Assembly: GCA_028753945.1 (NCBI GenBank)
Contig: JAPNXP010000002.1
Span: 4,650,001-4,714,000, forward strand
Source: Hexactinellida sp. DTS-2022
Taxonomy: Eukaryota > Porifera > Hexactinellida
Direction: 5' to 3'
Length of the DNA: 64,000 nucleotides
In this document: positions 45,448 to 54,633 of the stretch, one piece after another
How positions within the stretch are numbered: position 1 is the stretch's first letter
How the letters are laid out: each line of letters starts with the position of its first letter
Translations under genes and position numbers: made by a program
The notes under the pieces: generated by a model
Databases searched by the model: none
Told to the model about the DNA's origin: nothing
Seen by the model: only the letters and a program-made list of their open reading frames with translations

Positions 45448-47233
45448 TTAAGTAGAGACGAAGATATATCCTCTTCTCTGTTAAATTATGGACGTCTTTC
45501 TTATCGTTAAATCCATGCCCAAAAATTTATACCAAAGGTGGTCAAAATCCTTATATGAGAAAATGTCTGTTTGGAGCAATTGTGCGGCTAAAAATAATTC
45601 CAAGTCGGTTCCCCAAGATCCAGTTCTGTCAATCTTACTCGATTTTATATACTCCTAAATTGAAGAGTAGTTGTTTGTAGCGTTTAAATTTGAGTGTGAA
45701 TTGCAGAATTTTGAACAAGAATCTCTGTATTTCCCTTGCATATTTAATACTAATAGCTCCCTTATTTATCTGTGATTAGGATCAGAACCTGTTATGATAT
45801 ACGAGAGAGAACTGAACAAACAATTTCCATCGGTGCAATACGATTTTCCTTCGAGGGAACCAATTTACGTATTTTCAGTGTTTTATTAATAGCCTGATTT
45901 TCATAAATAAGTCCACCAACAAATGTAAGCATCATTTCCTTAAACCTCTCTTTTTTCCATGATGGGTTTACTGGGCTAAACTCTCCGTGATCGTATGTCT
46001 GGATATCATCTGATGTTGTAACAAATATACTATCATCACTTGATAATTCATTTGATTCTACATGTAAATAATTATTTTTTTCCGATATACAACATGTATG
46101 GTCATTTTGTATCCTGCTACAATCTATCCTTCGCTTTGTCGCATTTTCTTATTTCCTTCAGAATTTTGTGTATTTATACCTTTATTTCTAACTTGGTAGT
46201 CTCTACTTCGGGCTGTAGAAAGTTCAGCTTTCCTAAAGTAACTACGTTTACTTCTCTTACCTCTCTTCCAGATTTCTTCCACCTGTGTTATCATTCTTTT
46301 CCACATTTATCCTTTTTATCAATTTGTGTCTAATGGGTAAGAATGCAAAATCAAGTGCTTTTATTCTGCCAGAAATACTTTCACGCACCTTTCGTATATA
46401 GTCCCCAGGTCTTAACTTAGTTTCATTTTGCAAATACTAATTTTCACAATGCGCATCCAATTTTCAGCTATATAATTCGTGAAGGTAACATCAACTTTCC
46501 CAGGATATAATATCGGACCAAGCATTAAACCTGTCCATAGTGGGGAAATTGGCATTTAAGGTTCAGGTATACTCTAGAGCACTTCTACCAAATATATTCA
46601 CCCGAATTAATTAATTTTTTTACAGCGGATTTACTTCATCTTCTAAATGGCAAAAATGCAATAATATTCGATCTAGGTATCTCAGTGAAATTTTTTTTTT
46701 CTATAAAATCGTACTTTGCGGAACGGATAAGTTTTTTCCTGTTAATGATTAAGAGTAGATTGTTGTTGCATTGCATGGAAAAACTTCTAAACTATCTTAT
46801 GAGTGCAAGAATTCTTTTAATCACTTATTAGTCAAATTCTTCATCTATAAATGTGGACATCACTTTTTTCATCATCAATAAATTAAATAAAAATAAAAAG
46901 AGAAGTTACAAATGAAATCGCTGCACTCATATGATAGAACTAATTGAGCGCTGTCCAAAACCGTTGAGATTTTGTTTCTAGGTGGTATATGAGTCATAAT
47001 ATGACTTCCGCAATGCCAATAATTGTGTTTGGAGATAGCGGGGTTTGAAAAAAAGTGTCCCCAGTGGCAGTGGCTTAGGTGGAGGACACTAAAAAGTATG
47101 TATCATTGAAAGTATTTAATATTTTTCCATAAGATTTGAAATTAAGATGCGATATATGCTGTTCTATCCTAATATAAGATAAAACCTATATGTGGCTATG
47201 TCCCGAAATTATCAAGTTTCTATGGTATACTGC

Positions 47234-48066
47234 CAGGGGCGCCGAAAGTGGGGTGGAAGGGTGGGTGTGGACCCACCCTAAAATTATTTAGGGTGGGTTT
47301 AACCCACCCTATAATAGTGCTCAATATTCCAATCAATATTTTTATTCAAATGACCAAAGTAATTGCTGTTATCCAAGATCCAATTTTTTTTAGATTTGTT
47401 CACAATTTGTCACCAAATTTTTGCAAGTTCATAGACAATCGGAATGTATAACAAGTATATGTTATCTATAACCCCTCTGGAGGTTTCTAATTAATGATTA
47501 TATATAATTTTTTTAGTTACATGTTTTTTAAAATAACGAACACTAATTCAAATTTCAGGTTGAAGTTCCTTTTTTATTTTGTAAATTTCAGCCTCAAAGT
47601 TCCTTATCGGTTCCTTAATTTTTGGGCTTAACATTGTAAAGTTTCTATTTGACAATATTGAATTTATCCTATAGAAATAATTTTAGTAAATTTAGAAATA
47701 AATTACAGTAGAGCCTCTGAACAACGGACACCTTGGGACCGGAACCGTTATCCGTTATTTAGAGGTTGTCCGCTATTTAGAGGTTGCTTTTCTATTAGAC
47801 ATATGCTAAATAAATAAATCCGTGCCACGAGGGTTGTCCGTTATTTAGAGGTTGTCCGCTATTTGGAGTGTCCGTTATGGGAGGCTCCACTGTATATGTA
47901 CGTGAATGTAATAATGAATTCTATCTCAGCCTGGAGTTCCTTATAAAGGTATTCTTTATAAACAAAAAACGTGTATTCTCGTTATTAGTCTTATTGAAAA
48001 AATATTTAATTTTATGTATATCGGGAAGTATACCCACCCTGATACAAATGAGTTCCGGCGCCCCTG
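47234..48066. mobile_element. hAT-type non-autonomous element (CAGGGGCGCCG ends)
   Basis: The unit is 833 bp with ends CAGGGGCGCCGAAAGTGG and GTTCCGGCGCCCCTG, exact TATACTGC at 47226-47233 and 48067-48074. Near the left end GGTGGG/ACCCACCCT motifs pair. Carries the MITE 47706-47892. No transposase. Confidence 0.9.
47706..47892. mobile_element. pogo/Tigger-type MITE
   Basis: The unit is 187 bp with ends CAGTAGAGCCTCTGAACAACG and CGTTATGGGAGGCTCCACTG, TA at 47704-47705 and 47893-47894. Iterated GTTGTCCG(T/C)TATTTAGAG motifs lie inside. Confidence 0.88.
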
Positions 48067-48279
48067 TATACTGCAACCGGCAACCAACACCAGAACCCCG
48101 ATATTTTTTTCAAAACTCGAAGTGAGTCAAACTGGAGAAATAATTAGAATTTTTCTTTGAAATTTCGTGAGAGTCCACATGGGTGTCCACACAATCCGAA
48201 AATACAATAAAAACGAGATTTACAATAGTTGGGATTTTATCGAAATTTTGGTATTTTGTAGAGTAGACCTGAACCTTAA

Positions 48280-48672
48280 TTATTACTCCTGTGCAGTATA
48301 ACTTCATTACAATACTATTACAATAACCAATTACCAATTCCATTACACATGTGAATTGCATTACATTATTTAACCGCATCCTAGTTTAACATTAGTTAAC
48401 AACAATGAGAAACCAATTATAATTAAATTCCATTTACATCAAGGGAAATCACTAAGCAATTAATCAATTATAATTTAACAATCAACTTGATAAGTCTAAT
48501 TCACATAACTGCAACCGCATAATTAACGAGAAGCCTGTCGATACTATGAGTGTGATTCGCACTTGTACAACCCATTTAATTAAAAGCATTCCTAACTACC
48601 AGTTACCCTCTTGCAGTCGACGTATTTAATAGTATAAATAGTCTTACCTAAAATCTAAAGTAACAATACTTC
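48280..48672. other. AT-rich unassigned flank
   Basis: No gene or element end could be recognised; many CAATTA-type motifs, stops in all frames. Confidence 0.4.
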
Positions 48673-48676
48673 TTAA

Positions 48677-51600
48677 CGCTACCTACGACTACTCGAGAAT
48701 GCTTGTGATGGGTTAAAAAAAAGGACTTGACGGACTCAATTCAATTAGTGCTTCAGTTCCTATAACATACTATATAGTAATTATTTTATAAAAAAAATCA
48801 TAGATTTTCAAAATAGTTTTGACACAAATATGTAAATACATACTTTCCGTTGCTATAGTAACTAAGCAAGAGATTTTCCTAGTAGAAAATGACGAGAGCA
48901 TGAATTACTTTGCTTTTAACTCGCAACGCGTCAAATCAATATGCGTTCGATACGGGTACCCGCCAAAATCTCCAATTTTGTCAAAATTAATTTAGTTAAT
49001 TAGAATATTAATATATTAGGTCCAATTACGTATGGAATTTGTACTTTTTTGGGATTCTTGGCCTTATAACAATTTGAATTAATAAAAAAGTTAGAAAACG
49101 CTCTGCTATTGTTTTACATATATATGTAACTACATAACCCCCAAATTTATAGTTTCTATTATAAATACTTTCGGAGTTCACTAGATTCTCTCATATTCAG
49201 TATTGCAATAAATTTATTTGGAGATAATGAGGGAGAAAGACAAATTCAAGACAAATACATGCAATCTAAGGTTACTAACACAAATATATCTAAGGATCTT
49301 GCTCTTCACAGTCGAAACACTGGAATGGTTCATCTCCTACTTCCTTCAGGGTCACTTTCATGCACCTAGCGTGATACCACTGGTCGCAGAATTCGCAAAA
49401 CACCCAGTCATCGGTCTTCCGCTTTCTTCCGATCGGACAATTTCGCAACTGGCACTCTTCGCAAACGGTGTCTGATCCGTCACCAGTGGACGCTTTTGCA
49501 ACGGCTTTCTTCGCAGGGGTACTCGATGAAGCTTCACTACCAAAGGCTTTGGACTTATACTTTGCCCCAGCCTTTTCCCGCCTGCGTCTGGAAGATTCTG
49601 CGGTCAGAAACTGGGACTGGAGTAACCTTCGTCTCCTCTTCTGGGTTTCAGAGACAGCTTTGATACGACACCGGTTGCGTTCTTTGTCCTTTCTCGCGAA
49701 ATAGAGCAAGGTCTTATGTGAACAGGCTACTCCTAAGTTGGTAAGCACGCTAGCCAGAGACATAGAGCCCTCGTTGAAAGTGGTGACCGCCAGCGCTGCA
49801 GAGGCTTGGAGGGACTTCTGGCCGACACGCTTGATTTTCGGCGCGTTATGCCATAGGACGGAGTGCAGAGATTCATTCGCGTTCTGCGTCTTGCCAAGGG
49901 TTACGGCGGAACATAAAGCAATGCTCGCGAACTTCTGAAAGACATCCAAGAGGCGAGCCAGTTCTGGTGCCGTGAGGTATGGGGCCCGGAGATTCACCGG
50001 TGAAATTGTGTCGTCATCCTTTACTTCAGCAATATTCTTCCCCATATAGCACCACGAATCTCTGGTATGAGGACAGTTATCATGGTTCTCAACAAGGTGA
50101 TCGGCAAGGACGTAGAGAGCTTTCTGTATTTCTTCAGGACTCTTTCCCCTGTTCTGTACAATAACCAGCCCATAGAGATGCGCGACTCGCTCAAGCTTAG
50201 TAGGTCCAATAGGTTTCGATACTAGTTGTTTGGTGCTAGGCTTCTTCAGTTGTCCCTTTAGGCGCTTTTGTGTATGGCCTAAGCACTCTTCCTTGCGAAC
50301 TAGCTCTGGAGAATCGTAGGGATTGCTCTCCGATAGTCGTTTGTAAGAAGAAGAGTCCCCATCACCAATGTATGTTGTGTAGGCCAGCTGATTCTTGGAA
50401 ACGGATCTTGCCCAGATGTGCAATGCACCTGCAGATTCCATTGATTGGCTGCTTCCTTTGAAGTTAGCTGGACATTCGGATTGATGCGTCTCCCAGAATG
50501 CCTCATAATCCTCTGGTTGCTCACCCTTTTTCTCCTCAGTCCATCTGATACATTTATTGCAGACGCGCTCGTACAGCTGATAGTCCAACACCAAGCCTGT
50601 ATCAATCTCAATAGCCGCACAAAAGCCTTGGTTTGAATAATGCCCACGTGTGTGCCAGGAGCCATCAAAGCTGACAGAGCAATTTCCACAATCAGGAATA
50701 TTAGAAATTGGAGAGAAAGATCGCACCTTCTGAGCTGCCAATGACATGGACCGCTCGCAGATATCAGCTGTCGCCGCAACAAAATTTCGGAGATAATTTC
50801 GAGGTAGATCTCTCCAGCTGTTTTGGATTCCAAGAATGTGACACGTTTGAACAAAGTCCGTCCAGCTTGAAGAAGAGGTATGAACTGCCAAGATCGCTCT
50901 ATAGTTCACCTCTGACTTCTTATGTGTCAACATATGTGGATCGTTCAAAGCCTGGGCTGGTGTTGAGCCAATGGGGATTGAGTTTGGAAACTCCGCAATA
51001 ATCAGGTGACAACGTAGGCATTTGAGTAAGAAGTATGACTGCATCCCTTCGCGATAGCTATATTCATAAAGAGCCAAGTTTCCTGGACAGTCGTTTGTTG
51101 TACATTTCAGTAGATTGAAGACTTTGCCGAGTATAGACATGTCCATCACTTGAGAACCTTGAGCAATATATAGGTCACGATACTGGACGTCGTCTTCTTT
51201 TCGGCACTGAATAGAAAACCTCTCAGGTTTACGAGGAAATGCGACGTCGTCAAAAAGCCTAGACTTGGGCTTTGTTAGTTGAAAAAGTACCCGCTTCTTA
51301 GGAGATGGACTGAACGATAATTTCCTCTTCACGTCAGCGCCCTTCTGAAATCGTCCAGAGTGTACACGCTTCCTCCTGGTGTGTCCCTTAGGTTTGGGAG
51401 TTTCTGAATCCGTAGAGGCTTGAGAGGAGATTCCAAATTCTGAGAAACACTCTCCCAAACCTGTAGGCGTTGCTGGAGGCGGAGAAATAGGAGTTGCAAA
51501 AGTGAAGGATGAAGAGGGAGACTGAGGGGGAGGCGTACCAGTATCGGTGGTAGATTCGAGGTCTGAAAGTATTGCGAGTAGAGGCAGATCACGGCTGCTA

Positions 51601-52264
51601 AAGCGAGATATTTGTTCCGGTTCGGAAGAAGACATCTTTTGATTGTAGTAAGGTTGGTATAAATAAATTCTCTTTTTTGCTCGTATTTATATGTAATAAT
51701 ATTTTACAAAGTTCCAAAATTAGCGACTGGAATCTATAAAAAGATTCAAAAATAGACTAATTTAGACATAAAACGGCAGCTGTAATATGACATAAGCAAT
51801 AAGATTGTAATTAAATCGGAAAAAAGATATCATATGTAATATGACTAAAGCAATAAATATAATATAAAAAACAAATTTAGAATTTCTGCTGATGTAATAC
51901 TGTAAAGCAATACTCATCTAATAATAGATTAGAAACATTCCAGAAAACCAAAAAATAAACTTAGGTAATCTGACATTGCAATATTTTAAATTGACGTAAT
52001 AAATCTATTTGTAATGTATTATTTGAACGTATTTGACATCGTATTTTGAAACGACAAATCAATAGAAATAATATTTTTTCAATAAATTTACTAATAAACT
52101 GGTTGGAGTTTATGACTAGTTATGTGGCCAAAAAATTCAAATATGATAAATCTGATTTTGCCAGTTTCTTAGGAATTGGCAGAGGTGTCTATAAACAAAA
52201 AGTTAACTTTAGAACAAAAGATTTTTTTTTCTGGAAAATGGGAAAATAGTAGTCGTAGGTAGCG
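48677..52264 (-). mobile_element. Kolobok-like transposon, apparently complete
   Basis: The element is 3588 bp with inverted ends CGCTACCTACGACTACT and AGTAGTCGTAGGTAGCG, flanked by TTAA at 48673-48676 and 52265-52268. It carries one long intronless transposase gene. TTAA duplication and a Mutator-like transposase fold fit Kolobok. A second copy starting at 62666 is identical through the compared left part except for one base in a T/A run near 48713, so movement or duplication was very recent. Confidence 0.87.
49290..51635 (-). CDS. Kolobok-like transposase with C-terminal PHD finger, 781 aa
   Basis: The frame is intact from ATG 51635. Residues 1-140 are Ser/Pro-rich and basic (HTRRKRVHSGRFQKGADVKR), likely disordered with nuclear localisation. 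Residues 178-209 have Cys pairs (KCTTNDC, KCLRCH), probably a zinc ribbon. The catalytic Mutator-like domain follows: VSFDGSWHTRGH (Asp about 324), TGLVLDY, VCNKC, YIGDGDSSSYK (Asp 425/427) and KEECLGHTQKRL (Glu about 449-450). Residues ~728-778 form a C4HC3 PHD finger (CEEC, FCEFC, WYHARC, CFDC), which in known proteins reads histone H3 tails, so it may guide insertion to marked chromatin. All catalytic positions are kept and GC content is above that of the flanks. Together with matching ends, this looks like a recently active enzyme. Confidence 0.87.
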   Translation of the reverse strand: MSSSEPEQISRFSSRDLPLLAILSDLESTTDTGTPPPQSPSSSFTFATPISPPPATPTGLGECFSEFGISSQASTDSETPKPKGHTRRKRVHSGRFQKGADVKRKLSFSPSPKKRVLFQLTKPKSRLFDDVAFPRKPERFSIQCRKEDDVQYRDLYIAQGSQVMDMSILGKVFNLLKCTTNDCPGNLALYEYSYREGMQSYFLLKCLRCHLIIAEFPNSIPIGSTPAQALNDPHMLTHKKSEVNYRAILAVHTSSSSWTDFVQTCHILGIQNSWRDLPRNYLRNFVAATADICERSMSLAAQKVRSFSPISNIPDCGNCSVSFDGSWHTRGHYSNQGFCAAIEIDTGLVLDYQLYERVCNKCIRWTEEKKGEQPEDYEAFWETHQSECPANFKGSSQSMESAGALHIWARSVSKNQLAYTTYIGDGDSSSYKRLSESNPYDSPELVRKEECLGHTQKRLKGQLKKPSTKQLVSKPIGPTKLERVAHLYGLVIVQNRGKSPEEIQKALYVLADHLVENHDNCPHTRDSWCYMGKNIAEVKDDDTISPVNLRAPYLTAPELARLLDVFQKFASIALCSAVTLGKTQNANESLHSVLWHNAPKIKRVGQKSLQASAALAVTTFNEGSMSLASVLTNLGVACSHKTLLYFARKDKERNRCRIKAVSETQKRRRRLLQSQFLTAESSRRRREKAGAKYKSKAFGSEASSSTPAKKAVAKASTGDGSDTVCEECQLRNCPIGRKRKTDDWVFCEFCDQWYHARCMKVTLKEVGDEPFQCFDCEEQDP

Positions 52265-53157
52265 TTAATTTCTTCAATTAAAATATCAACCAACGCTAGA
52301 TCCTTGATACTATTCTTCCACATCGCTAAACACTTTTTATCAGTCTCCACTCAGATGGCTACCCCTAACCCTGATGGACACATGACGGACCAACCTTTCG
52401 GATTCCCAGTCCAAGGCGACCACCCCGTTTGGCAGGCGCACTTAGCCGCGATCGCCAATCTTCCTCCTCCTCCTCCTCCTTCCCAATTCTCCCCTATGTT
52501 GGTAAATCCATACGACGGCAACTACGAGGATACAGTCACGTCGTTTAGTGAACTCTCTCTGATGGAGATCGATCAAACAGCTACGACCATTATTCCAAGC
52601 ACTCTATTACCACCCACCTTCCAACCTCTCAAAATACCAACGATCGACGAGGACGACGACGACGGCGGTGACCACGAGCCCTACCACGAGTCGGATGCCT
52701 GTATCAAATGTTTGGCCACACTCACACTATTAGCAGCCACAGAGGAGGGGTACAAATTACCCATTCAAGTCAGCCTAAGCAACCAAACCCTCACCTGCTT
52801 CCGGGATTCTCTCCCACGCTCCCTCCGGAAGAGCTTTTCTCAAATGACCACCCTATTTGAGTCGACTTCGGACCTTCACATAGACAAGCACTCCCCATGC
52901 TCAGCCTGCCCCGGACACTCTCCAAACCTATCCAATCCTAAAGACCAGACCCTCTCTCATGCGGTCTACGACGCGTGCACTAGGCATGACCTTTGCCAAC
53001 ATTGCGGTCGAAAAGCTCTAAAGAGAAACCCACACAGCAAATGTTCGTCCCAGGAACGGAGTTGCCCCCAACCACTCAAGGGAAATTGTATTAAAGCTAT
53101 CTGCTCACACCGCGTACACAGAAAACCTTCTCAGTGGCACACGCACACTCTGCGCAC

Positions 53158-54222
53158 CAGGCTTGCCGTGGATATGGATATCCATGGAGATATCCACGGA
53201 TATATCCATGGAGATCTCCATGGATGGATATCGAGTTTTTTTCATATCCATGGATATGGTGGATATCCATTTCAAATTTGACTTCGAAAATATTTCAAAC
53301 CAGGGTATACTAATAAATAAGTGTAAAAATTGAGTAGTCTTAGTTTTATTTACACTCCTAATTTATTTCAACTAATAAAATTATTTACTAGCCTTATTAT
53401 TCTAAAATAAGGTGATTTTGACCTTTATTGACGTCAAAAAGGTCATTATAGTGACCGAATCGAATTTTTCTTTCACATTAGGAAAGCTTGCATGTCAAAG
53501 TATATTTAGGAATGCTAATACAACTACAAGAAATGTGGACTTTGTTATATTTCCTGAGATTGACCTGTCTATCTCCTTAATTTTTTCACGTCACTCCTGA
53601 ATTTTAATTGCTATGATTTTTATTTTGCTTTTCGTTTATCCTACTTGCTATACTTTAGCTTATTGATTAACCATAGACAATGAAATTCCAAAAAATTTGG
53701 CGCGATGGACTCTTCAAAAAGCTAGGATTTGTTATCGAACGCAATAATCCAGGCACGTATCTAGAGTATGTAATTCAGGGGGGCAAGTTTTTATATTGGG
53801 GGGGCAAGTGCAGGGATTCGGGGGGGGGGGGCAAGGGGGGGACGAATCACTCTATTTACTATAACGAACACTTCCTAAATTCTCTTGGGAGGAGGGCGAG
53901 AAGTACTTTTGGAGGGGCAGTCGCCCCCCCCCTCGCCCCCCCGTAGCTACGTGCCTGCGATAATCTTTGCAGAAGCCATCAATAATGACCCAGAAAGAGA
54001 TGTTTTGAGGATGATAGCGATATTGACGAAGTTTGATTATATAGTAGTACAAGATTTAGTTGATAAATAATAAATATACGTAAATTAAAGGACCTAAATC
54101 TTCTGTATATTTTATTGATATTAGGTGTTAGAAATAAATCAATATTCAATGGATATCCACAAAATATGGTCTGGATATGGATATGGATATGGATGCGATT
54201 TTTCATCTCCACGGCAAGCCTG
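53158..54222. mobile_element. hAT element with iterated GGATAT motifs
   Basis: The unit is 1065 bp with ends CAGGCTTGCCGTGGATATGG and CATCTCCACGGCAAGCCTG, exact CTGCGCAC at 53150-53157 and 54223-54230. Subterminal parts are built from GGATAT/ATCCATGGA repeats. Inside lie the end of a GGAGATAGATCC-family element (53410-53576, then TTAA), an hAT MITE (53750-53957) and a short coding-like piece (NDPERDVLRMIAILTKF, about 53976-54070). Confidence 0.92.
53750..53957. mobile_element. hAT MITE (CAGGCACGTA ends, G/C-run interior)
   Basis: The unit is 208 bp with ends CAGGCACGTATCTAG and TAGCTACGTGCCTG; flanks CAATAATC and CGATAATC match at 7 of 8. Long G runs on the left and C runs on the right pair with each other; such runs are prone to G-quadruplexes and length errors. 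Confidence 0.82.
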
Positions 54223-54633
54223 CTGCGCACTCAACTGATGCATTCCCCTTATCAAGAAAGGTCCATCTTTTCACCCTCTGCCAACTCCCTATCCTATCTA
54301 CGGATCCGCTCCTCCAGGATCCTCAACATTTCTCCCTTCCTCGGGCTATCCCCAGACCTACCGCAACGCCTATACGAGGCACACACTTGTGAAGTCTGTC
54401 AGACACAGTTGACCCCGAGCGCAAAGTCATTACAACATATTCTCGAGAGAGATCGTCGACTCTGCTCTCCAGCGCAGAGTGACTCACCCCGAACCCCTTC
54501 CCACCGATTGGCAGCAACAAATGCCTCCCGTATATGTTCTCCTACCATCTGACGCCGATAACAGAGCCACACTCGCCTCCCTTCCCTTCGAGCAGGACGA
54601 CTCTTCTTTGCCACTCGATGAGGATATCTGCGA

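Larger units (their letters stand above)
42573..46555 (-). pseudogene. Decayed transposon-type gene with OTU signature
   Basis: Coding-like blocks on minus: 46555-46345 (PLWTGLMLGPILYPGKVDV, NYIAENWMRIVK, then in a shifted frame LRPGDYIRKVRESISGRIK), 46310-46120 (basic, SKRSYFRKAELSTARS), 46050-45810 (SSDDSIFVTTSDDIQTYDHG, WKKERFKEMM) and then, in a neighbouring frame, TDGNCLFSSLSYIITGSDPN at about 45835-45770, the Asp/Cys block of an OTU protease. Further blocks at 43135-42905 (EKLLGTPGTTATLVVERDPF) and 42893-42573 could be its C-terminal part. It is interrupted by the TTAA element 44552-45447 and tandem repeats, with several frame breaks. The W-x-R-I-V-K block preceding an OTU domain recalls uncharacterised insect transposon proteins. 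No catalytic transposase domain was recognised. Confidence 0.45.
46560..48275 (+). mobile_element. GGTTCAGGTATAC-family TTAA element, long form
   Basis: Ends GGTTCAGGTATACTCTA and TAGAGTAGACCTGAACC, TTAA at 46556-46559 and 48276-48279. It carries the hAT-type element 47234-48066; without it about 880 bp remain. Matches 20855-22026 in reverse. Non-coding. Confidence 0.85.

Noticed and set aside
49358-51592. Overlapping frames on both strands around the Kolobok-like gene
   Set aside because: Shadows of the 781-residue transposase; none has a domain.
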